DNA of 64,000 bases from Chitinophaga sancti (GTDB taxonomy: Bacteria > Bacteroidota > Bacteroidia > Chitinophagales > Chitinophagaceae), in the NCBI RefSeq assembly GCF_034424315.1, contig NZ_CP139972.1:4588001-4652000 (forward strand), in the 5' to 3' direction. Both the position numbers and the translations under genes were made by a program. This document shows, piece after piece, positions 8,209-18,100 of the stretch (the first letter of the stretch is position 1; every line of letters starts with the position of its first letter). Under the pieces are notes generated by a model. The model was not told where the DNA came from. It saw nothing but the letters and a program-made list of their open reading frames with translations, and ran no database searches.

Positions 8209-8294
8209 GGTTGTAGGTGGTGTTCTTCCAGCCCTAAGTTAAGGAAAAATGTAAACTGATGGAAAAGCAGGGTATTGTAGCTTATTGTAAATCT

Positions 8295-9371
8295 TCAATT
8301 TAAATATGCAATGATCTCTCTTTGCACCCCCGCTATCTCCATAATCAATTCAGTACCATAAGCAGTGGCTGGTGTCTGATAACCGGCTTTATAATCTTTA
8401 TTCAGGATCTTCTTTGTAATCAGCAATGCGGTCAGTGCTGTCAATGTATACGCCTCCGGCACCACCATATTAGCAGTGAGCGTATCCCCGTTGGCGTTAC
8501 TCACCTGTGCCCAGATCAATGCATTTGTTTTATCGCGGGTGGCCTTATCCGGACCTGGTGATTGCATTTTGACAATGCTATTTGCAATGCCACGTACCAG
8601 TTTAGTTTTCAACAACCAGTTATAAGCAGCCTGTCCTTTCAGGAAGTACCACGCCGCCTTATTGATATTGATATAGGTTGCTATATTCGGGATACCTGTG
8701 GAAACATAAGCAGTACTCAGGTCACCCCATGGCAGGCTCATTGTAAAGATCTTTTTATGCAAGCCCGGGAACTGCACATACATCCCTCTTTTACCAACAG
8801 GTTCTTCCACTAATTTTCCATCAATCCTGGATAAACCCGGCAAGCCTAATTTGAGCACGGTATTAATCGCCGTTCCTCTTGACAAGGCACTGTTCAGTAC
8901 TGCAAATGCGATCTTTAAGGAACGGGCATCCGGCATTTGTTGTTTGAGCCATAATGCCAGGCAATCAGTAGGTACTACATCATAACCGGCGCCAGGCAGG
9001 AGCATAACACCTTTTTCCTTTGCAGCATTATCGTAGGTACGGATCATGTCATAGATGATGGCATCGCCATTCAGATCGAGGTAATGACGGCCTTCAGCAA
9101 TACAGGCTTCTACTAATTGCTTAGCCGTAAAATCATAGGGCCCGGCGGCATTTACCACCACGCTGACCTCCTGTAATGCCTGCTGCATAGCAGGTTGATC
9201 ATCCAATGCAAAAACTTTCACAGGGAGGTTCAACTCAGCACCCAGTTTGTCCAGTGCCTGTTTATTTCTGCCGGCAAGGATAGGTTGCAGGCCGAAGTCT
9301 GCCGCATAGCGGGCTATCAATTCTCCGGTATAGCCGTTTGCTCCATAGAGCAGGAATGTATGATCCAACAT
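8295..9371 (-). CDS. Saccharopine dehydrogenase-family NAD(P)-binding oxidoreductase
   Basis: This 358-aa protein opens with a Rossmann fold (FLLYGANGYTGELIARYA, a GxNGYTG variant of GxGxxG) followed by LAGRNKQALDKL, as in saccharopine dehydrogenase-like and trans-acting enoyl reductase proteins. PGAGYDVVPTDCLA is the second conserved motif of this family. The length fits the short soluble branch. The substrate is unknown; relatives act on lysine precursors or polyketide/lipid intermediates. The gene lies downstream of an AraC regulator and an aldehyde dehydrogenase on the same strand. A 139-nt gap and its own -7 box (TAAATTTC, 4 nt before the ATG) suggest independent leaderless transcription. 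Confidence 0.82.
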   Translation of the reverse strand: MLDHTFLLYGANGYTGELIARYAADFGLQPILAGRNKQALDKLGAELNLPVKVFALDDQPAMQQALQEVSVVVNAAGPYDFTAKQLVEACIAEGRHYLDLNGDAIIYDMIRTYDNAAKEKGVMLLPGAGYDVVPTDCLALWLKQQMPDARSLKIAFAVLNSALSRGTAINTVLKLGLPGLSRIDGKLVEEPVGKRGMYVQFPGLHKKIFTMSLPWGDLSTAYVSTGIPNIATYININKAAWYFLKGQAAYNWLLKTKLVRGIANSIVKMQSPGPDKATRDKTNALIWAQVSNANGDTLTANMVVPEAYTLTALTALLITKKILNKDYKAGYQTPATAYGTELIMEIAGVQREIIAYLN

Positions 9372-9375
9372 GGGA

Positions 9376-9383
9376 GAAATTTA
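9376..9383 (-). promoter_or_regulatory. -7 box 4 nt before the saccharopine dehydrogenase-like gene
   Basis: TAAATTTC on the minus strand, then TCCC, then the ATG at 9371. It predicts a leaderless transcript. Confidence 0.45.
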
Positions 9384-9510
9384 CAAATATTCTTTGTTAT
9401 ACTCTCATATAATCGCCCTGCCATTCTTTTACAGCACGTTTGATCTCTCCAGGAGATAGGTTCTTTTCTTATTGTTTTGTGTTCCCATGAGATAAATGTA
9501 AATAATTTAT

Positions 9511-10308
9511 TCACGCGCTCACCCTGGATGGAGCCACACCATATGCTTTCTTAAACACAAATGAAAAATGCGAGAGATCCTTAAACCCTACTTCCAGGTA
9601 TACATCTGTAGACTTCCAACCCTTTTCTTTTATCAGATAATAAGCATCTTCCAGTCTCTTCTGCTGTAGCCACTTACCCGGTGTGGTATGAAATACCTTT
9701 TCAAAATCTCTTTTAAATGTCGCCAGACTCCTCCCTGTCAGGTACGCAAACCGGCTGATATCCACATTGAATTTATAATGCTCATTCATATAGGCTTCCA
9801 GGTCGATCTTTCCCGGTGCACTAAAATCAAATAACAAATTCTTCAGCTCAGGTTTTAATTGCAATAACAACATGGCTGCTTCCTTCACTTTCATCATCGT
9901 CAATATAGGGCTATGTACACCCTGGCCATCTATATAAGGCTGCAATGAATCCCTGTAGTGCGTCAATAATTTATGCTCCGGTAAATGAAAATTCCTTTCA
10001 CCCTTAAAAATACCATCTGCTTTTACACCTGTTTCCTGGCTTAAGCTATGCAGCAGTTCCTGGTCCATTCTAATACCTACAGTCTTAAAATCGCCGCCAG
10101 TAGCAGGGGGGATCTTGACGAACTTGGCTAACTGGTTCCTGGCAAAGAAGCGGAAATCGCCTGCTTTAAATGCATAATGCTTACCATCCAGAAACACATC
10201 CTGGGTACCGGCAACCACGTACCCCAGTACATGCTCCCCGATGAAATTCTCGCCTTCCCTGCTTACCTGGTGATAACAGGATACCAGTATTCTATCCTTT
10301 TCTAACAT
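9511..10308 (-). CDS. AraC family transcriptional regulator
   Basis: This 265-aa protein has an N-terminal sensory region of about 155 residues with a cupin-like stretch (EHVLGYVVAGTQDVFLDGKHYAFKAGD, split here by its turn). The C-terminal AraC domain contains DISRFAYLTGRSLATFKRDFEKVFHTTPGKWL and DVYLEVGFKDLSHFSFVFKKAYGVAPS. It starts at the ATG at 10308, 50 nt after the aldehyde dehydrogenase stop on the same strand. The two are separated by an imperfect hairpin, so the regulator may be partly cotranscribed with the dehydrogenase. The likely targets are the neighbouring oxidoreductases, which is inference from position only. Confidence 0.88.
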   Translation of the reverse strand: MLEKDRILVSCYHQVSREGENFIGEHVLGYVVAGTQDVFLDGKHYAFKAGDFRFFARNQLAKFVKIPPATGGDFKTVGIRMDQELLHSLSQETGVKADGIFKGERNFHLPEHKLLTHYRDSLQPYIDGQGVHSPILTMMKVKEAAMLLLQLKPELKNLLFDFSAPGKIDLEAYMNEHYKFNVDISRFAYLTGRSLATFKRDFEKVFHTTPGKWLQQKRLEDAYYLIKEKGWKSTDVYLEVGFKDLSHFSFVFKKAYGVAPSRVSA

Positions 10309-10320
10309 ACGCTATCATTA

Positions 10321-10346
10321 AGACCAGCAGGGCTTACACATCCCTG
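10321..10346. terminator. Imperfect hairpin between the aldehyde dehydrogenase and AraC genes
   Basis: CCAGCAGGG and CCCTGCCGG form a 9-bp stem with one mismatch around a 9-nt loop. There is no strong U-tract, so partial termination or RNA processing is as likely as full termination. Confidence 0.4.
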
Positions 10347-10358
10347 CCGGTTTGTATA

Positions 10359-11777
10359 TTATCCTTTGATGATCGTCTTAGGTTCTACGTATTCTTCCAA
10401 TCCAAAGGTACCATATTCCCTGCCGATCCCTGATTGTTTAAACCCACCAAATGGTGCCATGGGATCATGTTGCAAACTATTCACCATTACTCTGCCAGCT
10501 ACTATCTGCTCAGCCACTTTCCAGGCCCGCGCTTCATTTGTACTGCTTACATATGCTGCCAGTCCGTAAGTGGTATCATTCGCCATGGCGATCGCTTCTT
10601 CCTCTGTTTTGTATGTCAATACAGAAATCACAGGTCCAAAGATCTCTTCTCTCGCAATCTTCATATCAGGTGTTACATTAGCAAACACGGTAGGCTTTAC
10701 AAAGTTACCACCCTCTAATCCTTCAGGATGACCAGGACCACCAGCCAATACTTCGGCACCCTGTTCTATGCCTGATTGAATATAACTTTGCACACGTTCA
10801 TATTGTTTTACACTGACCATAGGGCCGATGGCGGTATTGGCATCTGTAGGGTCACCAACTTTTGTAGCTGCTACGGCGTGTTTCAATAATTCCTTCACTT
10901 CATCAAAACGTGTTTCCGGTACTAACAATCTTGTACCTGCGATGCATGCCTGCCCACTATTCATAAAACCTGCGGCAACTGCCATAGGAATGGCGGTGCT
11001 CAGATCGGCATCATCCAGGATAATATTCGGAGACTTGCCACCCAGTTCCAGTGTTACTCTCTTCATAGTATCCACCGCGGCTCTGGCAATGGTCTTGCCG
11101 ACAGCAGTAGATCCGGTAAAGGAGATCTTGGCTACATCCGGATGACGGGTTAGTTCAGCACCCACTACATTTCCCAAACCATTTACAATATTGAAGATGC
11201 CTGCAGGCAATCCCGCTTCATGAAAGGCTTCCAATACTACCTGTGTTTGCAGGGCACTCATTTCACTAGGCTTGATCACTACTGTACAACCTGCGGATAT
11301 CGCAGTGGCTAACTTACCACAAATGTAATTTGCATTTGCATTCCATGGGGTAATGATGCCGACTACTCCCAGGGGTTCCATTCTTACCTGGGAACGACCT
11401 GCTTTGCGTTCAAATTCGAAATCATACAATACTTCCTGTGCATGGAGGAATGCTGCCAGCGCCATTTCGGTACTTGCTTTAGCACGGGATACCGGTGCGC
11501 CATATTCTTCAATAGTTGCAGCGCTGAGGTCATCGATCCTTTTGTGCAGCGCGTCGTGTAGTTTTTGTAAATATTTAATCCGGGTAGTCCGGGAAGATTG
11601 TGAAAAGGTTTTAAACGCTTCCTTTGCGCTGGCAATGGCTAATTGTGCATCGGTTTCGTCACCGAGTCTTACCTGGCCGATGAGTTGGTTGGTAGCCGGA
11701 TTGATCAGGTCAAACATTTCCTGTCCGTGAGGAGTAACAAAGGCTCCGTTGATATAAATTTTATCTATCGTTTTCAT
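10359..11777 (-). CDS. NAD(P)-dependent aldehyde dehydrogenase
   Basis: This 472-aa protein has the full ALDH superfamily length. The catalytic Cys278 lies in NSGQACIAG and the general base Glu244 in TLELGGKSPN. The cofactor-binding motif GSTAVGKTI and the C-terminal PFGGFKQSGIGRE are also present. The reaction is NAD(P)-dependent oxidation of an aldehyde to the acid; the substrate cannot be read from the sequence. The promoter is clear: TACCTTTG on the minus strand at 11797-11804, about 19 nt upstream of the start. The neighbouring AraC gene (9511) and the Crp/Fnr gene (11862) suggest an inducible detoxification function. Confidence 0.92.
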   Translation of the reverse strand: MKTIDKIYINGAFVTPHGQEMFDLINPATNQLIGQVRLGDETDAQLAIASAKEAFKTFSQSSRTTRIKYLQKLHDALHKRIDDLSAATIEEYGAPVSRAKASTEMALAAFLHAQEVLYDFEFERKAGRSQVRMEPLGVVGIITPWNANANYICGKLATAISAGCTVVIKPSEMSALQTQVVLEAFHEAGLPAGIFNIVNGLGNVVGAELTRHPDVAKISFTGSTAVGKTIARAAVDTMKRVTLELGGKSPNIILDDADLSTAIPMAVAAGFMNSGQACIAGTRLLVPETRFDEVKELLKHAVAATKVGDPTDANTAIGPMVSVKQYERVQSYIQSGIEQGAEVLAGGPGHPEGLEGGNFVKPTVFANVTPDMKIAREEIFGPVISVLTYKTEEEAIAMANDTTYGLAAYVSSTNEARAWKVAEQIVAGRVMVNSLQHDPMAPFGGFKQSGIGREYGTFGLEEYVEPKTIIKG

Positions 11778-11796
11778 AATTGATATTTTGATAGAT

Positions 11797-11804
11797 CAAA
11801 GGTA
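11797..11804 (-). promoter_or_regulatory. -7 box of the aldehyde dehydrogenase gene
   Basis: TACCTTTG matches the Bacteroidota -7 box TAnnTTTG exactly, with a leader of about 15 nt to the ATG at 11777. No clear -33 TTTG is visible at the expected distance. Confidence 0.55.
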
Positions 11805-11861
11805 GGACGGGAAGGGGGTATGCTGTTTTGTTCTAAAGCTCAGATTTGTTTGTTATAAGGT

Positions 11862-12416
11862 TCATTCTCCTTTCAGCAACCTGTTCAAACTTCTTACACT
11901 GATGCCCATATACCCTGCGAGGTCTTGTTTTGTAAATTCAATCTGCTGTGCAGCCAGCATTTTCTGTAATTGGGGGAGTAATTCTGCCATGGTATATAAT
12001 TGCTGACGGGCCATCTTCACCGAAGAATTCGCTACCCGTGTAGCCAGCAAGCGCAGTACGAGTGTATTGAAAGCAGGTATGGTTTGTAAAAAGTATTGAA
12101 ATTGGCCAACCCCCATTGCGTATAACACAACAGGGGTCACCGCATCTACGCTGCAGACTGTCTTAGTGCCCCGGATGGCTTCTACCTCTCCCAGCATTTC
12201 TCCTTCTCCCAGGAATTCCAAGATATATTCCTTGCCATTCTCTTCCGTGATCAATGGTTTCACCAGGCCCGATTTAATAATATATACCTGCAGGATCTCC
12301 TGCTCCTGGAATATAAAGCGTTGGCCGGCATCAAATTGCCGGATGGTGATGGCAGCTCCTGCCGCAGGCAGCATATTGTGGATCAGTTGTAATAAGTCAA
12401 GGTTTGTTTGAATCAT
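11862..12416 (-). CDS. Crp/Fnr family transcriptional regulator
   Basis: This 184-aa protein has an N-terminal cyclic-nucleotide-binding beta-roll (about residues 20-115: GQRFIFQEQEILQVYIIKSGLVK, then EFLGEGEMLGEVEAI). The C-terminal winged HTH is short: EFTKQDLAGYMGISVRSLNRLLKGE. The beta-roll lacks the R-x-A cAMP-binding signature, and there are no Fnr-type cysteines, so the ligand is unknown. It is divergent from the epimerase gene at 12487. The shared 70-bp region holds two palindromes (12428-12439 and 12451-12465) that are candidate operators. Confidence 0.85.
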   Translation of the reverse strand: MIQTNLDLLQLIHNMLPAAGAAITIRQFDAGQRFIFQEQEILQVYIIKSGLVKPLITEENGKEYILEFLGEGEMLGEVEAIRGTKTVCSVDAVTPVVLYAMGVGQFQYFLQTIPAFNTLVLRLLATRVANSSVKMARQQLYTMAELLPQLQKMLAAQQIEFTKQDLAGYMGISVRSLNRLLKGE

Positions 12417-12427
12417 GTTGTAAATTG

Positions 12428-12465
12428 GGACAAATGTCCTGCGATTAAGTTTTACCTAAGGTAAA
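12428..12465. promoter_or_regulatory. Two palindromes between divergent Crp/Fnr and epimerase genes
   Basis: GGACA-AA-TGTCC (12428-12439) and TTTACCT-A-AGGTAAA (12451-12465). The second has 7-bp perfect arms. Both overlap the region where promoters of the two divergent genes must lie, so they are plausible regulator-binding sites. Neither has been tested. Confidence 0.45.
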
Positions 12466-12486
12466 TTTACATTCTCAAATGAATTT

Positions 12487-13470
12487 ATGAAAATACTCAT
12501 CACTGGCAGCACCGGACATCTTGGCGAAGCATTGGTAAGAACCCTTGCTCCGCAGGGTCATGACATTGTTTCTATAGATATACAGGCTTCTTCATTCACT
12601 ACGCATACGGGTAGTATTGCCAATCCTGTACTTATACAGGAATGTATGAAAGGTGTGGATATTGTGTTACATACAGCTACGCTACATAAGCCTCATGTTG
12701 GCACGCATTCCCGCCAGGAGTTCATTGATACTAATATCACAGGTACTTTGCAATTGCTGGAAGCGGCGAGTGCCAACAAGGTAAAGGCATTCATCTTCAC
12801 CAGTACGACCAGTGTATTTGGCGATGCCTTGATTCCCCCTCCGGGAGAGCCGGCAGCCTGGATCACAGAAGAAGTAGCACCGCAACCCAAGAACATTTAT
12901 GGGGTTACGAAAACTGCTGCAGAGGATCTTTGCCAGCTTTTTTACCGTAATCAAAAATTACCCGTACTTATTTTGCGTACTTCCCGTTTCTTTCCGGAAC
13001 AGGATGATAATAAAGGGATGCGTGATGCATTTGCAGATGATAATCTTAAAGCACTGGAATACCTGTATCGTCGTGTAGATGTGGAGGATGTGGTGTCTGC
13101 GCATATTGCAGCCATGCATCGTGCACAGGAGATTGGTTTTGGGAAATATATTATTAGTGCAACGACGCCTTTTACAACAGCAGATCTGCCTTTATTAAGA
13201 GCACATGCACCGCAGGTAATACAAGGAATATACCCGGAGGCGGCGGGTATCTTTGCGCAGCATAACTGGCAGTTCCTGCCATATATAGACCGCGTATACG
13301 TGAATGAGAAAGCGCGTAGGGAATTGCATTGGCAACCACAACATGATTTTGGTGCTCTGCTGCAAAAACTAAAACAGGGTCAAAGCATCAAAAGTAAACT
13401 GGCTGATGTGATAGGGGCGAAAGGTTATCACAGCGAGTCTTTTTCCGAGGGGCCTTATCCTGTTCACTAA
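12487..13470 (+). CDS. NAD-dependent epimerase/dehydratase (extended SDR)
   Basis: This 327-aa protein begins MKILITGSTGHLGEALVR, the extended-SDR GxxGxxG motif, and carries the catalytic YGVTK (YxxxK) with FIFTSTTSVFGD as the serine strand. The C-terminal substrate domain is intact. It belongs to the broad NAD(P)-dependent epimerase group; the sugar or other substrate cannot be named. It is divergent from a Crp/Fnr regulator. A very similar arrangement (SDR protein at 36914 divergent from Crp/Fnr at 37881) recurs in this window. Confidence 0.85.
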   Translation: MKILITGSTGHLGEALVRTLAPQGHDIVSIDIQASSFTTHTGSIANPVLIQECMKGVDIVLHTATLHKPHVGTHSRQEFIDTNITGTLQLLEAASANKVKAFIFTSTTSVFGDALIPPPGEPAAWITEEVAPQPKNIYGVTKTAAEDLCQLFYRNQKLPVLILRTSRFFPEQDDNKGMRDAFADDNLKALEYLYRRVDVEDVVSAHIAAMHRAQEIGFGKYIISATTPFTTADLPLLRAHAPQVIQGIYPEAAGIFAQHNWQFLPYIDRVYVNEKARRELHWQPQHDFGALLQKLKQGQSIKSKLADVIGAKGYHSESFSEGPYPVH

Positions 13471-13473
13471 ATA

Positions 13474-13506
13474 AAGAAGCCTGCATTTGTTCAATGCAGG
13501 CTTCTT
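13474..13506. terminator. Bidirectional terminator between convergent epimerase and dehydrogenase genes
   Basis: AAGAAGCCTGCATT pairs perfectly with AATGCAGGCTTCTT (14 bp) around a TGTTC loop. The core AAGAAGCCTGCA is also found in the terminator at 18434-18469. Confidence 0.8.
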
Positions 13507-13529
13507 CATTATTATAAAAATCCTTATTA

Positions 13530-14378
13530 TCATACAACATCTTTGCTGATCACCGTCCAGTCTTTATTTCCAAATCCTTTTGCGATCCACTCATCCATCA
13601 CTTGTGCTACTACAGGTATCACGTTCAGATTCGTACCAGCTTTAGCGGTGCTATCGATAAAGATGCCTGCATCTTTTCTTGCCATATTCAGTTCCCATGA
13701 TGGATCGTCGTAAGGTGCAGACAAGATCCTCTTTAAGCGGGAAGTGACACCCATACCAGGATTCCAGTCTGCCAGCAGGGTCAGGATATCATCTCCATTT
13801 ACACCCAGTGCCTTGCCTACTGACAGCATATCCGTGAGGCCCGCGGTCAGGCATATTAAAAATGAATTACCCACCAGCTTCATCGCAGCGGCTTTCCCGG
13901 TTTCTTCGCCAAAGTTCAGCAGCTTACCCGTCATCGGAGCTAACACGGGCTCCAGTTTATTCACAACAGCCTGATCACCTGATACGAGCATATAGCCAGA
14001 GCTATCGAGTGCATTGCCAGGGCCCATGAACACAGGTGCGTGCAGGTAAGTAAAACCTTTGTCTTTCCATTCTTTAGTACGTGCCACCGCACCTTCTACG
14101 GTAGTGGTAGTATGATCAATGATCACGGTGCCTGGTTTAAATCCCGGTGCAGCGGCGGCCAGTACTTCATTCACAGCTGCGTCATCTTTTACGACTATAT
14201 GTACATAATCAGCACCCTTCACAGCATCTGCCACATTGGTAAAAGCCTTTGCGCCAAAAGCTTCCAGTGCGGTAGCTCTTGAAGTGGTTCTGTTCCATAC
14301 CTGTACCTGCTCTCCTTTGTTAATTAAAGCCTTCGTGAAATTTGATCCTAAAAGGCCCATACCTAAGAATGCTCTCAT
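13530..14378 (-). CDS. NAD(P)-dependent beta-hydroxyacid dehydrogenase family protein
   Basis: This 282-aa protein resembles the 6-phosphogluconate/3-hydroxyisobutyrate dehydrogenase family. It has an N-terminal Rossmann GMGLLGSNF, the WNRT strand, the helix domain, and the catalytic lysine region GKAAAMKLVGNSF. The substrate motif, usually DAPVSGG, reads HAPVFMGPGNA, so it is a divergent member, as is common for imine-reductase-like and glyoxylate-reductase-like proteins. It probably reduces a small carbonyl or imine with NADPH. It starts at the ATG at 14378, with the start of the Rossmann motif only a few residues in. Confidence 0.83.
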   Translation of the reverse strand: MRAFLGMGLLGSNFTKALINKGEQVQVWNRTTSRATALEAFGAKAFTNVADAVKGADYVHIVVKDDAAVNEVLAAAAPGFKPGTVIIDHTTTTVEGAVARTKEWKDKGFTYLHAPVFMGPGNALDSSGYMLVSGDQAVVNKLEPVLAPMTGKLLNFGEETGKAAAMKLVGNSFLICLTAGLTDMLSVGKALGVNGDDILTLLADWNPGMGVTSRLKRILSAPYDDPSWELNMARKDAGIFIDSTAKAGTNLNVIPVVAQVMDEWIAKGFGNKDWTVISKDVV

Positions 14379-14540
14379 AATTTCCGTTATTTTTAATGAA
14401 GTTACGAAATTTCATTTGTTAGACTTGTTGGGTAATGTAGTTGTGTACCAGTTTAAATTTTCCATTTTTAAAAATCACCCAAGCCCCGCCTGCCTAATTA
14501 AATTCAAAAGTTGTAGTTTGATTCCCCTCAATTATATTCC

Positions 14541-14548
14541 TATCTTAG
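14541..14548 (+). promoter_or_regulatory. -7 box of the DUF2809 gene
   Basis: TATCTTAG, then CACTC, then the ATG at 14554 (5 nt). This decides the start: the open frame extends far upstream but only without promoter or signal. Confidence 0.5.
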
Positions 14549-14553
14549 CACTC

Positions 14554-14916
14554 ATGTTAAAGTTTAGTTTAAAGTATTTTTTGCTGGCCCTGGCACTTTT
14601 TATTACAGAGGTATTGATAGCCCTATATGTACACGACTCCTTCATCCGCCCATATGTAGGTGATTATCTCGTTGTTATTTTTATTTATTGCGTGGTGAGA
14701 AGTATTTACCAGGCACCGGTAAAGCCTGTTGCCGCAGGGGTGCTAATCTTTTCTTACCTGATTGAGATGGGGCAATATTTTAACCTGGTGGGGATGCTTG
14801 GGTTACAACATAACAGGGCAGCCAGGATTATTATAGGCACCAGCTTTGCATGGAGTGATATTGTGGCGTATACTTTAGGTATACTGACCGTGTTACTCGT
14901 GGAGAAAAAACGATAG
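14554..14916 (+). CDS. DUF2809 family membrane protein
   Basis: This 120-aa protein has four hydrophobic segments. The pattern LIALYVHDSFIRPYVGDYLVV followed by IYCVVRS and EMGQYFNLVGMLGL is typical of DUF2809, a family of small inner-membrane proteins of unknown function. The open frame could begin at 14236, but that region is antisense to the dehydrogenase gene and the -7 box ends at 14548, so the ATG at 14554 is chosen. It is followed within a few bases by a decayed gene (14922-15136). Confidence 0.78.
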   Translation: MLKFSLKYFLLALALFITEVLIALYVHDSFIRPYVGDYLVVIFIYCVVRSIYQAPVKPVAAGVLIFSYLIEMGQYFNLVGMLGLQHNRAARIIIGTSFAWSDIVAYTLGILTVLLVEKKR

Positions 14917-14921
14917 TATAC

Positions 14922-15136
14922 ACGAAATTCTATTTTTGTTTGCTGACGGCATGGATGATACCATTGCTAACCCATGCCCAGTCTAATGTGGGATCTGCGA
15001 TAGCCTGCGCGTAGCACCATTAAGACCGGAGGCAATGACGGTGTTGGCTACTATTAAAAATGATACGAGTTCACTGGTGCAAAAAGCGGAGGCATATTAT
15101 AAAACTGATTACGGACTTGCGCCTTATATTCCTTAA
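14922..15136 (+). pseudogene. Frameshifted small secreted protein with lost start codon
   Basis: The frame starting at ACG 14922 reads T-K-F-Y-F-C-L-L-T-A-W-M-I-P-L-L-T-H-A-Q. If the ACG were ATG this would be a textbook signal peptide ending at AQ. The frame hits TAG about 25 codons in. A second frame, from GAT AGC CTG CGC GTA, then reads about 44 residues (VAPLRPEAMTVLATIKND and KTDYGLAPYIP) to TAA at 15134. So there is a start-codon mutation plus at least one indel near 15000. The ancestral protein was about 70 aa; its function is unknown. Sequencing error could explain the frameshift but not the ACG. Confidence 0.6.
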
Positions 15137-15159
15137 TTTTGGGTATATTTTTTATACCA

Positions 15160-18100
15160 ATGAAGATAACCCATACCTTACTCCTGCTGTTTTTAACCTT
15201 CTCAGCAAAGTCACAGCAACTATTCTGGCGTATTACTGGCCCACATACGCCACACCCATCATACTTATTAGGTACTACCTATAGCACCGGGCCGGCTGCT
15301 TTTAATTTTAACGATTCGGTATTGATTGCTTTACAGCAAGCGCAGGGCTTTGCAATGGAGGTGGATTATGACTCGCTCTTTGAGGGGATAAGACGGGCAA
15401 AGTATGAAGGAGAAGAGGAGGAAGGGAATCCAATACGTGCTTACCTTAGTAAAGAAGAATACGACTTTGCCGATAAGCTGGTATATGAAAAGAATCACCA
15501 GCATATCGAAGATTTTCATTCTAAACACCTGGCGGTTATTGCTTCCCGGATCACGGGTGAAAATCTGCTGCCATTGGTAGGTGATGAATATCCGCAATTC
15601 TGGCTTTCTCTGCAAGCGGATAAACTAGGTAAAACTACCTATCATTTGGAGAAAGTGAAGAACCAGCTGGACTTACTTTTTCCTAAAACGGTCACGCCTG
15701 GATTTAAAAAGGAGTTCCTCATTAAAATAGGATATCTGAAGACGGATGGTTCTGCTCCGGATCTGCACCTGGAAAGTCGTGATGAAGAGATGGCTGTAAA
15801 CTTCGCAAAGCATTTCGAAACTGAATCTGTATTCGCAGCAGTAGATAGTGTGCATATTTCAGGTTTGGTAAAACAATTGCGTCAGCAGGGATATACGGTG
15901 ACTGCCGTGAATGCACCTACGACAGCAATTGCAAAGCAGGAACGTGAGAAATTGGATAAGATGACATGGTTTACACTGAATAAGAAAGAAGAGGGATTTA
16001 GTGTGGAACTGCCTTTTTATCCTAAACAGGTTAAATCTGATGGACGGACTAACGAGCGATATTATATTGGCGGTGATAATTCAAGTGGAGGTATAGTTGC
16101 CATCCAGGATATCATGGACCAGCGCCTTTCACAGGATACGATATTTAAAAACAACCTTGCCAATTACACCCGGAAATTTAAAGGGGTCGCTATTGCAACT
16201 ACACCCATTACTTTCAAAGGGCATACTGGTATAGCAGCTTCAGCCGGGGCAAAAGAAGGAATATGGGCACTTCGCATGTTCATTGTAAATAACAGGCTTT
16301 TTTCATTCATGTATGGAGGAAAAGACACCAGCAGTCGTGACCGGTTCTTTAACTCAGTAATGTTTTACGATTATACACCACAGGTAGTATATGATACTTT
16401 TGCTATTACTAAGGCCGGTTTATCAGTGGTAATGCCCAGCAACAGGTTTGCATATCGGGAAGCAACTTATACAGATACTTACAAGGCTGTAGACAATGAA
16501 CATCATATTTCCTATTACCTGAACACGTATCTTCCTCCAGCTGGCGGACAAAATGATGATGGACGATTTGAGCTGTTATATCCACCTAAGAGTGTTATTG
16601 AAAACTGCCAGAAGACTGATTCCATTAACTATCTAAGAAATGGTTTAGCTGCGTACACAGTAAAATACAAACATGCCGATGGATTGATTTCCCGTAAAGA
16701 TGTGATAAAAAGAGGCTCTGCAGTCTTTACATTGATTAGTACTTATCATCCTAACAGTACTGATAGTAGCTATGCAAAGCGCTTCTTTAATAGTTTTCAG
16801 TTGGCACCATTTCAAAAAAAAGCATCCTGGCAAACATTTACTGACAATGACAGCAGTTTTACCGTGAAGACGCCGGTAAAATTGAGATATAATTCTATGG
16901 TAAATGGCTGGGAAAATCTTGTGCCGGATAAAAGAATGATATATGCAGCATGGGATACCGCTACACAATCCAGGTACAGGATCTCAGTTATGTCATTTGA
17001 AAAATACGAACAGAAAGGGCCGGCATATACTTCAGAAAACTTCATCACCCCGGATTCCAATCAGGTTGTCATCAATACCAAATCATATAAAGGTATCGTT
17101 CCTGCCTGGGAAGTAGAATTACAGGATAAAGATCATCATACAAGAGAATATAGAAAAGCATTCATCTCCGGTCAAACGGCTTATATCATTCAGGCATTCC
17201 TGCCGGAAGAGCTGGCGAAATCAGGTGATGGACAACAATTCCTCAGTTCCTTTAGGCTATTAAAGCGCGAAGGTGCTACGCTGCAGGATAATAAACTGGC
17301 TATACTGATACAGGATCTGAAAAGCAAAGATGAGGAAGTTGCTGAGAAGGCGAACGAACGCTTTGCTTACTATCATGCAAATGCAGATGAAATACCAATT
17401 GTATTAAATGGTATACGTGATACGGCAATTAGTGAAGCAATGAAAGTTGATATCTTCCGTGCATTGGATGAGGTACCTAAAAATAATGTAGTTCATGAAG
17501 CAGAGCTACTGTTTTCCACATTAACAGACAATGATGCCAAACTGAAACTACTGAATCTATTGAGTGGATTACCTGTAGATTCTGCCATAAGGGTGTTCAT
17601 CCGTTTAGCTGCAAAGACAGATATTACAAGTGAAGCATTCAGTAATGACCTGCCATTTAATGATAGTCTTTACTACAGGTATATGCCTGCTATTATTGAC
17701 ACAGCAATTCAACATCCTGCATTTCTAAATGCCTTTATCAATTTCTCATGGAATGATTCTATCTGGTTACAGCCTAAATATGGGTTAAAAAAACTGGTGC
17801 CGGTGTTGATAAAGAAATTCTATAGTGAAGCTGATAAATTTTACGCTGGTGAGATAGATGATTATTTCCACTCCCTGAGCAGCACAGCTTATATATTGGC
17901 GGCACCAGGTATGCCGGATGATGTGGTGAGAGGTTTTCAAAGGATGGTGACAGATAGTTTCCTGCAAATGCAGTGCACAGCCATTCTGGGGCTTATTAAC
18001 CAGGGGATTACAGTGGATACAGCTATTATTGGAAAGGTATTACGTAATATAAAATTTGGGCATGAATTGATCAATAACCTGGAGCGGGATCATCAGATTG

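Noticed and set aside
14236..14553. Long N-terminal extension of the DUF2809 protein
   Set aside because: It is antisense to the dehydrogenase gene, and the -7 box ends at 14548, so translation starts at 14554.
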